Shown one piece after another: positions 16,691-26,162 of a stretch of 64,000 nucleotides of DNA. Made by a program: the position numbers and the translations under genes. The stretch is from Streptomyces profundus. Its GTDB lineage: Bacteria > Actinomycetota > Actinomycetes > Streptomycetales > Streptomycetaceae. Every line of letters begins with the position of its first letter. The first letter of the stretch is position 1. The notes under the pieces are model-generated. The model worked only from the letters and a program-made list of their open reading frames with translations. It was not told the DNA's origin and did not search any database. The stretch spans positions 6,507,501-6,571,500 of the forward strand of contig NZ_CP082362.1 in assembly GCF_020740535.1 (NCBI RefSeq), given 5' to 3'.

Positions 16691-17236
16691 TCAGAAGTTC
16701 AGGGAGACCTCAAGCTCGTCGAAGACCTCTCCGTCCGCGTCGCTCGCGGTGATCGTGTAGGAGTCGACGCCCACGACGTCCCAGGCGGCCGGGTCGAAGT
16801 AGAAGGTGCCCCAGCCGTCCTCATCCTCCAGCGCCACCGGCTGCGCCCCGTAGCCCCAGTCCTGGCCCTCGGGGGTGACGGTGATGAACGGCACGCCCTC
16901 GTCGAGCCGCCAGACGCCCTCGATCAGGATGATCTCGTCGTCCTCGCCATAGACACCGACGCCGATGCTGTCGGGGAGGATCTGGCTGCCGGGGAAGCCC
17001 TTGGCGGCCTCGACGTTCTCGTCGAACGAGTCGGGCGAGGAGACCACGTAGTTCTGGTCGCCCTCGGGCAGCAGACCCATCACGAAGGCGTCGTTGATCA
17101 CCACGGCCTCGTAGGGGTCGACCTCGATCAGGTCCATCCCGCCGGCCTGGGCCCCCTGCGGCAGCAGCACCACCATCGCGGCGGCGGCAGCGGTGCCGGC
17201 GAGTACGGCGCGCCTGAGCGTCTTGTGTCCAGTCAT
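16691..17236 (-). CDS. Secreted protein sharing the sensor domain of its operon partner
   Basis: A protein of 181 residues with a signal peptide (1-31, ending AQA) and a mature acidic domain containing NDAFVMGLLPEGDQNYVV. That stretch differs from the membrane protein downstream by one residue, and similarity continues through SSPxSFDE and WRLDE. The family itself is not one I can name. ATG 17236 was chosen for its GGAGGG site 5 nt upstream and the clean signal peptide. It is first in the sigma-factor operon. It could be a soluble competitor, ligand or decoy for the membrane protein. Confidence 0.82.
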   Translation of the reverse strand: MTGHKTLRRAVLAGTAAAAAMVVLLPQGAQAGGMDLIEVDPYEAVVINDAFVMGLLPEGDQNYVVSSPDSFDENVEAAKGFPGSQILPDSIGVGVYGEDDEIILIEGVWRLDEGVPFITVTPEGQDWGYGAQPVALEDEDGWGTFYFDPAAWDVVGVDSYTITASDADGEVFDELEVSLNF

Positions 17237-17350
17237 GAACCCTCCACGGGCTTCGCGTTGTTCGGTCAAGACTCAGACGTGGCCGGACGGCGGAACCTAT
17301 CCGTCCGCCCGGAACTTCTTCGCGGCGCCGGCGGGGCGTGCCGGCCGCGT

Positions 17351-18544
17351 TCAGCGCGTCGCGGCTTCGGCTCCCAGCTCCTGGGCGCGCTTCCTGGCCC
17401 AGGCGTCGGCGGCGAAGACGTCCTCCAGGCTGCCGGCCGAGGAGTCCCCCAGCTCCGAGACCACCTTGGCCACCGTGTCCACGATCGCGAGGAACGGCAG
17501 CCGGCCGGCCAGGAAGGCGTCGACGCAGACCTCGTTGGCCGCGTTGTACACCGCCGGCGCGCTGCCGCCGACGTCGCCGACCTGCCGGGCCAGCGCGACG
17601 GCGGGGAAGGCGTCGTAGTCCAGGGGGGACAGCTCCCAGGTCTGGCTCCGCGTCCAGTCGAACGCCTTCGCCGCGCCCGGGACCCGGTCCGGCCAGGTCA
17701 GGCCGAGCGAGATCGGGAGGCGCATGTCCGGCGGACTCACCTGGGCGAGGGCGGCGCCGTCGGAGAACTCCACCATCGAGTGGATGATCGACTGGGGGTG
17801 GACCATGACGACGATGTCCTCGTAGGCGATGTCGAAGAGCAGATGAGCCTCGATGACCTCCAGGCCCTTGTTGACCAGCGTCGCCGAGTTGATGGAGATC
17901 ACGGGGCCCATGCTCCAGGTCGGGTGGGCCAGAGCCTGCTCGACCGTCACGTTCTCCAGCTCGGCGCGCCCGCGCCCACGGAACGGGCCCCCGGTGGCGG
18001 TCAGCACGAGCCGGCTGACCTCCTCGCGCCGGCCGCCGCGCAGCGCCTGCGCCAGCGCTGAGTGCTCGGAGTCGACCGGGACGATCTGCCCGGGGCGCGC
18101 CTCGCGCTTCACCAACTCGCCGCCGACGATGAGGGATTCCTTGTTGGCGAGGGCAAGTGTGGTGCCGGCGCGCAGCGTGGCGAGGGTGGCGGCGATGCCG
18201 AGGGCGCCGGTGACGCAGTTGAGCACCACATCGGCGGGGGCGGCGGCGATCTCCTCGACTCCGGAGGCGCCACGGAGAATCCTCGGCGGCGCCCACTCAC
18301 CGGCCGTCAGGCCGCGCTTGCCCGCCTCGGCCGCGATGGCGTCCGCCACGGCCCCGGCGGCGGCTTCCTTGGCGACGGCGACCACCGAAGGCCGCATATC
18401 CAGGACCTGTTCGGCCAGCAGTTGGACACGGTCTCCGCCGGCCGCGAGGCCGACGACGGAGAATCGATCCCTATTGCGCCGGATCACATCCAGGGCCTGA
18501 GTACCGACCGACCCCGTGGAACCCAGAACCACGACCGTTCGCAT
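17351..18544 (-). CDS. dxr: 1-deoxy-D-xylulose 5-phosphate reductoisomerase
   Basis: A protein of 397 residues, full length for the family. It carries the N-terminal NADPH-binding [14 protein letters not shown] (8-21), NKESLIVGG, the metal and substrate motifs DSEHSA and TATGGPFRG, and [11 protein letters not shown]. It converts DXP to 2-C-methyl-D-erythritol 4-phosphate, the first committed step of the MEP isoprenoid pathway, and is the target of fosmidomycin. ATG 18544 has GAGGGG 6 nt upstream. In Streptomyces the housekeeping copy usually sits near ispG and a site-2 protease gene; neither is here. This may be a second copy, or the gene may simply have moved. No terpene gene is visible in the window. 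Confidence 0.96.
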   Translation of the reverse strand: MRTVVVLGSTGSVGTQALDVIRRNRDRFSVVGLAAGGDRVQLLAEQVLDMRPSVVAVAKEAAAGAVADAIAAEAGKRGLTAGEWAPPRILRGASGVEEIAAAPADVVLNCVTGALGIAATLATLRAGTTLALANKESLIVGGELVKREARPGQIVPVDSEHSALAQALRGGRREEVSRLVLTATGGPFRGRGRAELENVTVEQALAHPTWSMGPVISINSATLVNKGLEVIEAHLLFDIAYEDIVVMVHPQSIIHSMVEFSDGAALAQVSPPDMRLPISLGLTWPDRVPGAAKAFDWTRSQTWELSPLDYDAFPAVALARQVGDVGGSAPAVYNAANEVCVDAFLAGRLPFLAIVDTVAKVVSELGDSSAGSLEDVFAADAWARKRAQELGAEAATR

Positions 18545-18807
18545 ATAAACCCCTCGACATCGAGTGCGGACGCATCCTGTGGAACTACTCTTCTAGGCCC
18601 ACGCCCCCGCCCTGGCAAGGGCGCGAGTGTAGCAGAGCTGCGATGCCGAAAATTCAGCAGAAATGCATCTTGCCTCTCAAACAGGAAAGGAGTGCCAGGC
18701 CGGTCGGTAAACGGGGAAAGCGTCTCGGGCCTCGAATTGCTCCGCTCCCACGAGGAAATGGGCTGTTCGAGAATACGTGGCACAACGGGGTGCGGCGATT
18801 TCGGCGG

Positions 18808-19251
18808 TCAGGTGTAGTAGCCCTCGATCGGGACCCTGGCCTCCGCCAGCAGATACGGCCCGTCCGACGCGAAGGCGGGGGAGGGCGGTGCCGGGGGCGT
18901 GGACGGGGGCTTGAGCGCCCCCAACTGCTCGGTGGAGAGCGCGTAGACGACCCGGCCGAGCCCCGACCGCTCGATCGCGCCCGCGCACATTCCGCACGGC
19001 TGGCAACTGGTGTACATCGTGGTGGCCGCGGCCGTCGCCGCGTCGAGTTCGCGGGCGGCCCAGACGGCCAGCTTCAGCTCGGGATGGAGGCTGATGTCCC
19101 GTTCGGTGACGGTGGTGTTGCGCTCCTCGGCCAACACCGTTCCCTCCGGGCCCACCAGCAGCGAGCCGAAGGGCGGGTTCCCGCCGGCGCTGGCCTCGGC
19201 GGCCAGGCCGACGGCCCGGCGCAGGAAGGCCGTCTGATGTGTGTCGATCAT
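18808..19251 (-). CDS. Nucleobase/nucleoside deaminase (CDA fold)
   Basis: A protein of 147 residues with the zinc deaminase signature split as SLHPELKLAVWAA and SCQPCGMCAGAI. The His and the PCxxC cysteines bind zinc and the Glu is the proton shuttle. The first motif reads HPE where HAE is more usual. Such enzymes deaminate guanine, cytosine, adenosine in tRNA or related bases; the substrate cannot be fixed from sequence. ATG 19251 has GGGAGC about 8 nt upstream. It is divergent from an Lrp-family regulator 134 bp away and lies near a pyrimidine/triazine ring-opening operon, so a role in nucleobase salvage or breakdown is plausible. Confidence 0.9.
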   Translation of the reverse strand: MIDTHQTAFLRRAVGLAAEASAGGNPPFGSLLVGPEGTVLAEERNTTVTERDISLHPELKLAVWAARELDAATAAATTMYTSCQPCGMCAGAIERSGLGRVVYALSTEQLGALKPPSTPPAPPSPAFASDGPYLLAEARVPIEGYYT

Positions 19252-19385
19252 CGGTGAAGCTCCCGGGAAGTGGGCGGGGGAAAGGGGAACGGTCGCCCAA
19301 TCTAGGCCGGTGAACGGCGCCATGTGAAGGCGACCCTCCCCGCGTTCACGCCCGCACGCCGTGGATCTGCCGGTACTTTCAGCAG

Positions 19386-19841
19386 ATGACCGAGAATCCC
19401 GAAAACCTCGACGCCACGGACTGGGCGATACTCGCCGAACTCCAGAACGACGGCCGGCTGCCGCTGACCGAGTTGGGCCGCCGGGTGAGTCTCAGCGCCT
19501 CCGCCACCACCGAACGCGTCCGGCGGCTGGAGGCGACCGGTGTGATCACCGGCTACCGCGCCCGGGTGGACCTGGCCCGGGTGGGCCGCCCGATCCTCGC
19601 CGTGATCCGGTTGAAGTACCCCGGCAGCCACCATGAGCCACTGCGCCAACTGCTCGATGAGCGCCGCGAGATCCTGGAGTGCCTGCGGACGACGGGCGAC
19701 GACTGCTACCTCCTGAAAGTGGCCGCGCCCTCGATGCCGGCGCTGGAACAGGTCGTGGACGCGTTGGCCCAGTTCGGCGGTACGACCACCAACATCGTCT
19801 ACAGCGAGCCCCTTCCGTACCGGGGCCCCCGGGCACCGTGA
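19386..19841 (+). CDS. Lrp/AsnC-family transcriptional regulator
   Basis: A protein of 151 residues: an N-terminal winged helix (DATDWAILAELQNDGRLPL, then LGRRVSLSASATTERVRRLE) and a C-terminal RAM ligand-binding domain (GRPILAVIRLKYPG, ECLRTTGDDCYLLKV). Lrp proteins form dimers or octamers and respond to small molecules, usually amino acids. It is divergent from the deaminase gene, so the 134-bp gap between them is the likely operator region. The ligand is unknown. Confidence 0.94.
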   Translation: MTENPENLDATDWAILAELQNDGRLPLTELGRRVSLSASATTERVRRLEATGVITGYRARVDLARVGRPILAVIRLKYPGSHHEPLRQLLDERREILECLRTTGDDCYLLKVAAPSMPALEQVVDALAQFGGTTTNIVYSEPLPYRGPRAP

Positions 19842-19939
19842 CGCCCCGGGAGCGAGGTGGCCCCGCGCCCCCGAGTGCGTAACGGCGCGGAAACAAGCGA
19901 TCAAAGCCGGGGAAACTGGGGCTGCTTAGGGTCCCCGCT

Positions 19940-20677
19940 ATGGATGCAGCCGTGCATACTCCGATGTCGACACAGCCGACCGGGGCGCCCGCGCCCCGGC
20001 GGGCCGGGCGCAACCGCCGCGAGGAGACCTACGCCGCACTGCGTGACCTGCTGCTGCGCGGCGAGTTCGGGACGCGCAGCCGGCTGATCGAGCTTCACCT
20101 CGCCCAGCGGCTCGGCGTGTCCCGCACCCCCGTCCGTGAGGCGATGGTCCGGCTCGTCGCCGACGGACTGCTCCAGCGGACGCCGGACGGCTTCTACACC
20201 GTCCGGCTCAACCTCGCCGAGCTGCGCGACCTGTACGAACTGCGGGTCACCGTGGAACTGCGGGGCATCGCCCGTGCCCTGGAATCCGACGGGGTGCGGC
20301 ACGACGCCGCTCTGCTGGAGCCGCTGCGCGACCACTGGCGGGCGCTGCGCGCCGACCCGCCCGCGCCCGATCCCGGATTCGTGCTCCGGGACGAGGAGTT
20401 CCACCACACCCTGCTCCGTTCGTCGGGCAACCCCCGGCTCACCGAGACGCTGGAGTCCGTCACCGCCCGGATCCGGCCGGCGCGCATGTACGACTACCTC
20501 ACCGAGGACCGCGTCGAGCTGACCGTCGTCGAACATCTCGACATCGTCGAGCATGTCCTCGCCGGGCGGCTGCCGGAGGCGCTCACCGCGCTCCGCCGGC
20601 ATATCGGGGACTCCCTCGATGTCGTCGAGAGGCGCGCCGCCCACGCCATCGCGCAGATGGCGCTGCACCAGGACTGA
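19940..20677 (+). CDS. GntR-family (FadR/FCD subfamily) regulator
   Basis: A protein of 245 residues with a GntR winged helix (TYAALRDLLLRGEF, then LAQRLGVSRTPVREAMVRL) and a C-terminal FCD ligand domain (DLYELRVTVELRGIAR, DEEFHHTLLRSSGNP, VEHLDIVEHVLAGR), whose Asp/His residues usually bind a metal and a carboxylate ligand. It precedes, on the same strand, the four-gene ring-opening/transport operon, and is the best candidate for its regulator. An alternative start is Met9. Confidence 0.94.
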   Translation: MDAAVHTPMSTQPTGAPAPRRAGRNRREETYAALRDLLLRGEFGTRSRLIELHLAQRLGVSRTPVREAMVRLVADGLLQRTPDGFYTVRLNLAELRDLYELRVTVELRGIARALESDGVRHDAALLEPLRDHWRALRADPPAPDPGFVLRDEEFHHTLLRSSGNPRLTETLESVTARIRPARMYDYLTEDRVELTVVEHLDIVEHVLAGRLPEALTALRRHIGDSLDVVERRAAHAIAQMALHQD

Positions 20678-20857
20678 GACCCCCGAGACCCGAGGTTCCC
20701 CGCTCCTCCTCCGCCACCGCCCTCTGGAGCTCCCCCCTGCCCTCAGCGCGCCCTGAAACCCGCCAACACACGGACATGGCGGACGAATCGCCGCGCCGGT
20801 CATCCCCTCCCCAACGGGCTGTCCCGCCCGCGCCAGCGGCCGAAAGGAACCGACACC

Positions 20858-21544
20858 ATGGCCTCCGTCGACGCCACCCCCTACGCCTGGCCCTACGACG
20901 GCGATATGACCGTCGCCCGTACCGCTCTCCTGTGTATCGACTGGCAGACCGACTTCTGTGGCCCCGGCGGATATGTCGACGCCATGGGCTACGACATCTC
21001 GCTCACCCGTGCGGGGCTCGAACCCACCGCGCGGGTGCTGGCCGCCGCCCGCGAGGCCGGCATGACCGTGATCCACACCCGCGAGGGCCACCGTCCCGAC
21101 CTGTCCGACCTGCCGGCCAACAAGCGTTGGCGCTCGGCGCGCGTGGGTGCCGAGATCGGCTCCGCCGGACCGTGCGGCCGGATCCTGGTGCGGGGCGAGC
21201 CCGGCTGGGAGATCGTCCCCGAAGTGGCCCCGGAACCGGGCGAACCGGTCATCGACAAGCCGGGCAAGGGCTCCTTCCACGCCACGGACCTGGATCTCCT
21301 GCTGCGCACCCGAGCCATCACCCACCTGGTGCTGACGGGCATCACCACGGATGTCTGCGTGCACACCACCATGCGCGAGGCCAACGACCGCGGCTACGAG
21401 TGCCTGTTGCTGTCCGACTGCACCGGCGCCACCGAGCGCGGCAACCACGAGGCGGCCCTGAACATGATCAGCACGCAGGGCGGCGTCTTCGGCGCCGTCG
21501 CCACCAGCGACCAGTGGCTCGCCGCGCTGAAGGAGACCCCGTGA
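20858..21544 (+). CDS. Isochorismatase-fold cysteine amidohydrolase (biuret-hydrolase-like)
   Basis: A protein of 228 residues with the Asp-Lys-Cys triad of the cysteine hydrolase branch: D28 (CIDWQTDF), K137 or K134 (DKPGKGSF) and C167 ([11 protein letters not shown]). Family members cleave amides such as biuret, N-carbamoylsarcosine, ureidoacrylate or nicotinamide. Next to a barbiturase/cyanuric acid hydrolase gene, the likely substrate is the linear amide released by ring opening (biuret or ureidomalonate-type), which is inference from context. Its TGA overlaps the GTG of the permease gene, so the two are coupled. Confidence 0.9.
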   Translation: MASVDATPYAWPYDGDMTVARTALLCIDWQTDFCGPGGYVDAMGYDISLTRAGLEPTARVLAAAREAGMTVIHTREGHRPDLSDLPANKRWRSARVGAEIGSAGPCGRILVRGEPGWEIVPEVAPEPGEPVIDKPGKGSFHATDLDLLLRTRAITHLVLTGITTDVCVHTTMREANDRGYECLLLSDCTGATERGNHEAALNMISTQGGVFGAVATSDQWLAALKETP

Positions 21545-22902
21545 GCGCGGAGAACACCGGGACCACGTCCGGCACCACCCCCACCGATGGGGACGTCCAC
21601 CCCGTCGACGCCCGCCCGACGCCGCTCCGGCTCTGGGCGTTCGGCGCCCAGCACGTGGCCGTCATGTACACCGGTTGCGTCGCCGTGCCGCTGGTCTTCG
21701 GCGCCGCGGTCGGCCTCGACACCGCCACCATCGGCCTGCTGATCGCGGCCGACCTGCTGGTCGCCGGATTCATCACCATCGTGCAGAGCCTGGGCCTGTC
21801 CCGGCTGTTCGGCGCCAGGCTGCCGGTCGTGGCGGGCGCCTCGTTCACCGCCGTCACCCCGATGATCGCCATCCAGGGCGAGTACGGAATGCCGGCCGTC
21901 TACGGGGCGATGCTGGCCGCCGGTGTCTTCGGCATGCTGGTGGCCTGGCCGTTCGCGCGGCTGGTGCGGTTCTTCCCGCCGGTCGTCCGAGGCACGGCCG
22001 TCACCATCATCGGCCTCTCGCTCGTCGGCAAGGCGATCGGCCTCATCGCGGGCGACGACCCCGACGATCCCGACTACGCGGCCCCCGACAAGCTGGCGTT
22101 GGCCGCCGGCGTGATCGTCCTCATCGTCGTCCTCACCCGCTTCGCCCGGGGCTTCCTCGCCCAGACCGTCGTGCTCGTCGGGCTGCTGGCCGGCACCGGC
22201 GCCGCCGTGTTCCTGGGGATGACCGACTTCGGCTCGGTCGCTGGCGCCGGATGGTTCGGACTGCCCGAGCCGTTCCCCTTCGGCGCTCCGGAGTTCCCCC
22301 TGGCAGCCGTCGCCTCGATGTGCGTGGTCATGCTCGTGATCTTCGCGGAGTCGACCGCCTACCTGATGGCGGTCGGCGACATGACGGGCCGCCCCGTGAG
22401 CCGCGCCGACCTGGCGCGCGGGCTGGCCGCCGACGGCCTTTCGGGCGCGGTGGCGGGCGCGGCGACCTCGTTCCCCGACACCGTGTTCGCACAGAACGTC
22501 AGCCTGGTGCGGATGACCGGCGTCCGCAGCCGGTTCACCACCGCCGCCGCTGGCGTGCTGCTCGTCACGCTGGGCCTGATGCCCAAGCTCGCCGAGACCG
22601 TGGCCTCGCTGCCCGGGCCCGTCATCGGCGCCGTCAGCCTGGTGATGTTCACGATGGTCACCATCACCGGGATCCGCACCCTCGGCGCCGTCGAGTACGA
22701 CGGCACGCACAACGGACTGATCGTGGCGCTGGCCCTCGGCACGGGCATGATCCCCGTCGTCGCGCCCACGCTCTACGACGGCTTCCCCTCCTGGTTCCGC
22801 ATCATCGCCGGCGGCGCGATCTCCAGCGCGGTCATCGTCGCCTTCGTCCTCAACCTCTTCTTCCACCACCTCACCGCACCCCGTACGAAGGAACGCGTAT
22901 GA
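21541..22902 (+). CDS. NCS2-family nucleobase permease
   Basis: A protein of 453 residues with about 14 membrane segments of the uracil/xanthine (NCS2) fold, including [12 protein letters not shown] at the start, [13 protein letters not shown] in the early helices, the conserved FAESTAY in the ligand-binding helix, and [25 protein letters not shown]2 proteins import uracil, xanthine or uric acid with protons. GTG 21541 overlaps the previous stop (GTGA), and its own TGA overlaps the next ATG. It probably imports the cyclic substrate opened by the next gene product. Confidence 0.95.
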   Translation: MSAENTGTTSGTTPTDGDVHPVDARPTPLRLWAFGAQHVAVMYTGCVAVPLVFGAAVGLDTATIGLLIAADLLVAGFITIVQSLGLSRLFGARLPVVAGASFTAVTPMIAIQGEYGMPAVYGAMLAAGVFGMLVAWPFARLVRFFPPVVRGTAVTIIGLSLVGKAIGLIAGDDPDDPDYAAPDKLALAAGVIVLIVVLTRFARGFLAQTVVLVGLLAGTGAAVFLGMTDFGSVAGAGWFGLPEPFPFGAPEFPLAAVASMCVVMLVIFAESTAYLMAVGDMTGRPVSRADLARGLAADGLSGAVAGAATSFPDTVFAQNVSLVRMTGVRSRFTTAAAGVLLVTLGLMPKLAETVASLPGPVIGAVSLVMFTMVTITGIRTLGAVEYDGTHNGLIVALALGTGMIPVVAPTLYDGFPSWFRIIAGGAISSAVIVAFVLNLFFHHLTAPRTKERV

Positions 22903-23960
22903 CCCGGCCCGCCCCCGTGCCCGTCGACCTGCTGCGGCTGCCCACCGCCGACCCCGGCGATCTCACCCCCGCCGACGCGCTCGCCGCCGCCGGTCGCACG
23001 CTCGGCGACGTGCTCGCCGTCGTCGGCAAGACGGAGGGCAACGGCTGCGTCAACGACTTCTCCCGCGGCCTCGCCGCCGCCCGCTGGGAACCGCTGCTGC
23101 CCGACGACACCGTCACCGTCTTCTCCGGCGGCACCGAGGGCGTCCTCAGCCCGCATGTGAACCTCTTCGTCGCCGATCCGGGGCCCCACCCGGGACACGA
23201 CCGGGGGCTCGTCGCCGCCGTCGGGCGCACCCGCGACCTGGAACCCGCCGAGATCGGCGGGGAGCCGCAGCTCACGGCCGTGCGGGAGGTGGTCGACACC
23301 CTCACCGAACAACTCGGCCTCACCCCGGACGAGGTGGACATGGTGCTGGTCAAGTGCCCGCTGCTCACCTCGGAACGGGTCGCCGCCTGCCGCGCCGCCG
23401 GCGCCGAGCCCGTCACCGAGGACACCTACGAGTCGATGGCGCGCTCCCGCGCCGCCGCGTCCCTGGGCATCGCGCTTTCGCTGGGGGAGTGCGCCGAGGA
23501 CGCCGCCCTGGACGCGCTGGCCGGGCGGCACGCGGCCGACGTCTGGTCCGCACGCGCGTCCGCCAGCGCCGGGGCGGAACTGACGGACTGCCATGTGCTG
23601 GTGCTCGGCACCAGCGGCGCCGTCGGCGGTCCCCTTCGCGCGGTCCACGGGGTCATGCGCGACGCGATCGACCTCGATTCGCTCCAGCGCCTCTTCGCGC
23701 GGGTCGACGCCGAGGGCGGCGAGGTGGTGCAGGTGTTCGCCAAGGCCGAGGCGGACCCGTCCGGCACGATCAGGGGCGCGCGCCACACCATGCTGACCGA
23801 CTCCGATCTGAACTCGACCCGGCACGCCAGGGCCGCCGTCGGCGGACTGCTCTCCGCGCTGGCCGGGACGACGGCGGTGTATGTCTCCGGTGGCGCCGAA
23901 CACCAGGGGCCGCCGGGCGGCGGCAGCGTCACCGTCGTCTACCGGGTGCCCGCCCCATGA
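22899..23960 (+). CDS. Barbiturase / cyanuric acid hydrolase family ring-opening amidohydrolase
   Basis: A protein of 353 residues, normal for this small family. Its three repeated domains each show the expected Ser-Lys pair: K44 (GKTEGNGCVNDF) with S76 (SGGTEGVLSPH), K152 (VKCPLL) with S223 (SASAGAEL), and K282 (FAKAEADPSGTIRGA) with S330 (SGGAEHQGPPGG). The enzymes hydrolyse barbiturate (oxidative pyrimidine breakdown) or cyanuric acid (s-triazine breakdown); sequence inspection cannot separate them. Four-base overlaps on both sides tie it to the permease and the alpha/beta hydrolase. Confidence 0.95.
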   Translation: MTRPAPVPVDLLRLPTADPGDLTPADALAAAGRTLGDVLAVVGKTEGNGCVNDFSRGLAAARWEPLLPDDTVTVFSGGTEGVLSPHVNLFVADPGPHPGHDRGLVAAVGRTRDLEPAEIGGEPQLTAVREVVDTLTEQLGLTPDEVDMVLVKCPLLTSERVAACRAAGAEPVTEDTYESMARSRAAASLGIALSLGECAEDAALDALAGRHAADVWSARASASAGAELTDCHVLVLGTSGAVGGPLRAVHGVMRDAIDLDSLQRLFARVDAEGGEVVQVFAKAEADPSGTIRGARHTMLTDSDLNSTRHARAAVGGLLSALAGTTAVYVSGGAEHQGPPGGGSVTVVYRVPAP

Positions 23961-24637
23961 GCCGGCCCCGCCTGGTGCTGATCCACGGCGCCGCCACGAC
24001 ATCGCGGGTCTGGGACGCCGTGCTGCGTCGGCTGGCCGGCTCCGGTCACGAGGTGGTGCGCCCCGACCGGCCCTGTTCGGGGGACCTGGACACCGAGGTC
24101 GCCGCGCTCGGCGAGCTGTGTGCCGACGCGGTGGTCGCCGGCGTCAGCGGAGGCGCCACGCTGGGCCTCGAACTGGCGGCGCGTGGCGTGCCGCTGCGGG
24201 CGGCGGTGCTGCACGAGCCGGCCGCCGGCTCGCTGGCCCCCGGGCTCCTCGCCCAGGTCGCCGAGGGGCTGGCCGCCGACGGCGTAGCGGGTTTCGGACG
24301 CGCCCTCTACGGGCCGGCCTGGACGGAGGCCCAGGCGCCGGCGGAAGTCGGCGTCGTGGAGCGGGAGTTCGCCATGTTCGGCGCCTTCGAACCGGCCCCG
24401 CCCGCCGCCGGCTGCGGCCCGGTGCTGCTGACGACGGGCGCCGACTCCCCACCGTCGCGGCACGCCTCCGTCCGGGCCCTCGGCCGCCACTGCGGCGTGC
24501 CCTGGGCCACGCTCCCCGGCGCGGCCCACGCCGCACACCTGGAGGCCGCCGCCACCTTCGCCGACGTCGTCCTCGCCCATGCCGAGGCGACCTCGTCCGG
24601 GCGTCCGAAGGACGAGTCCTGGCAGTCGCAGCGGTAG
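23957..24637 (+). CDS. Alpha/beta-fold hydrolase
   Basis: A protein of 226 residues: an oxyanion-loop LIHGAATTSRVWD at the start, a nucleophile elbow GVSGGATLG (Ser near residue 64), an acid after LLTTGADS, and a late His in GAAHAAHLE. It is an esterase- or amidase-like hydrolase of unknown substrate. It is last in the ring-opening operon and overlaps barbiturase by 4 bp, so it may process a later intermediate. No lid domain of note. Confidence 0.88.
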   Translation: MSRPRLVLIHGAATTSRVWDAVLRRLAGSGHEVVRPDRPCSGDLDTEVAALGELCADAVVAGVSGGATLGLELAARGVPLRAAVLHEPAAGSLAPGLLAQVAEGLAADGVAGFGRALYGPAWTEAQAPAEVGVVEREFAMFGAFEPAPPAAGCGPVLLTTGADSPPSRHASVRALGRHCGVPWATLPGAAHAAHLEAAATFADVVLAHAEATSSGRPKDESWQSQR

Positions 24638-24662
24638 GCGCCGACGGGCGGCGGCGGCCCCG

Positions 24663-26162
24663 CTAATCTCCTCGGCCGCCGAACATCGAGCTCTCGCTCG
24701 GCGTCTCCGTGACGGCGGCGAGCCGCTCGGCGAGCTGCTCCCCGGCGGCGGTGGCGCCTTCGTCGCCGGCGCGGTCGGCCCGCTCCGTCAGGGAGCCCAG
24801 GACCTCCGTCGCCACCCCGCCGCCGATCAGCTCCTCGTACATCTCGGCGTACACCCGCTCGTAGAGCTCCTGGAAGGTGTCATCGGCGAGGAAGCGCTCC
24901 TTCAACGCACCGCTGCCGCCGCCGGGCCCACCCTCGGGCATCTCGTCGGGCGGCTCCATGCCCTCGGTCGGTTCCCTCCCGCCGGGGAACCGACCCCCTT
25001 CTGGCGGTTCCACGCCGTCGGGCAACTCCATGCCGTCCGGAAGTTCCATGCCCTCGGGCGGTTGGCCGCCGCCCGGGCCGCCCATGGCGCCGAACGACAG
25101 GTTGAGGTCCCAGGAGAGGACGGTGAACCGTTCCTCCTCGGTGTCGTACCAGAGGTAGTAGTTGTTGCCGGGGCCGTCCATCGCGTCGCCGTTGGAGATC
25201 AGGGACTGGGTGGCCAGGTAGCGGGCGAAGGACTCCACATCGAGGTGGTTCGCCAACTCCGCGGCGAACTCCTCGTCGTCCGACTCGTTCACAAACCGCA
25301 GCAGCCGCGTCACCGGCGTCAGGTCCTGGCCGCCGATCCCGTTGACCTGGCGGAACGCCTCCTCGTAGTCGGTCGGGTCATCGCCCAGGTAGGCGAGGGA
25401 GCCTCCCGCGCGCGCCTTGTAGAGAACGCCGTCGCCCACCTCCGCGGCCCAGGGTTCGTCGGGCGACTCCAGCAGCAGCCGGGGCACGGACTCGTCCCCG
25501 TTGACGGAGACCGAGGTGAACGTGAAGTCCTGGGCGACCTGCCCGTCGGCCGCCGTGAGCGCCAGGGCCAACGCCTCGTTGAGCGCGGTGTCCGAGGTGG
25601 CGGTGCCGGGGCGCAGCGCGATCTCGGTGCGGCCCTGATAGCCGCGTCCGGTCTGGTACTCGTCGAAGCTGATCAGCCAGGGCAGCCTCTCGGGCTCGTC
25701 CTCGGAGAGCGTTGTCCCGCCGGGGCCCGCCCCTTCGCCGGGGCCGGTGTCCCCGCCGCCCGAACGCAGGCTCATCAGGGTGGAGTTGCCCTTGAGGCGC
25801 AGCGCCACGTCGTTGACGACGGTGCCGTCGATGACGATGTCGGCGCTGATGAACTGCTTCTCGCCCTCCTCGCGGAAGACGCGCAGCATGTCGGCGTACT
25901 CGTCCTCGTTGAAGGTGATCTCGATGGTGTGCTCCCCGTCGTCGAAGAGATCGCCCTCGCCCTCGATGTTCTGGGTGATCGCCTCGTCGGCGACCAACTC
26001 GGAGCTGATGTAGGGGCGGACACGCGTCTCGCCCAGCACCAGGACGAGCAGCAGAAGGACGGCTCCGGCGCCGGCCAGCGCCTTCCAGTGGCGCCGCAGC
26101 CGGAGCGGCAGAAGATGACGCGGCGGGCGGCGTCCCGCGCCGGTGTGGCCGGCCACGGTCAC
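24663..26162 (-). CDS. CotH-family membrane-anchored kinase-like protein
   Basis: A protein of 499 residues. One N-terminal transmembrane helix (about 28-45) places the rest outside the cell. A CotH domain follows with ALRLKGNSTL, LYKARAGGSL, DLNLSF (Asp as the metal ligand) and NNYYLWYD. CotH proteins are atypical secreted kinases related to spore-coat CotH. A Pro/Gly/Met-rich insertion with PEGMELPDG-type repeats lies before a helical tail. GTG 26162 overlaps the DUF4956 stop (GTGA). VTC-DUF4956-CotH is a recurrent gene trio in bacteria, whose joint role is poorly understood. Confidence 0.9.
   Translation of the reverse strand: MTVAGHTGAGRRPPRHLLPLRLRRHWKALAGAGAVLLLLVLVLGETRVRPYISSELVADEAITQNIEGEGDLFDDGEHTIEITFNEDEYADMLRVFREEGEKQFISADIVIDGTVVNDVALRLKGNSTLMSLRSGGGDTGPGEGAGPGGTTLSEDEPERLPWLISFDEYQTGRGYQGRTEIALRPGTATSDTALNEALALALTAADGQVAQDFTFTSVSVNGDESVPRLLLESPDEPWAAEVGDGVLYKARAGGSLAYLGDDPTDYEEAFRQVNGIGGQDLTPVTRLLRFVNESDDEEFAAELANHLDVESFARYLATQSLISNGDAMDGPGNNYYLWYDTEEERFTVLSWDLNLSFGAMGGPGGGQPPEGMELPDGMELPDGVEPPEGGRFPGGREPTEGMEPPDEMPEGGPGGGSGALKERFLADDTFQELYERVYAEMYEELIGGGVATEVLGSLTERADRAGDEGATAAGEQLAERLAAVTETPSESSMFGGRGD

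Noticed and set aside
18640..18700. AT-rich patch upstream of dxr
   Set aside because: It is unlike its surroundings but has no clear gene, hairpin or known motif; a promoter or remnant are both possible.
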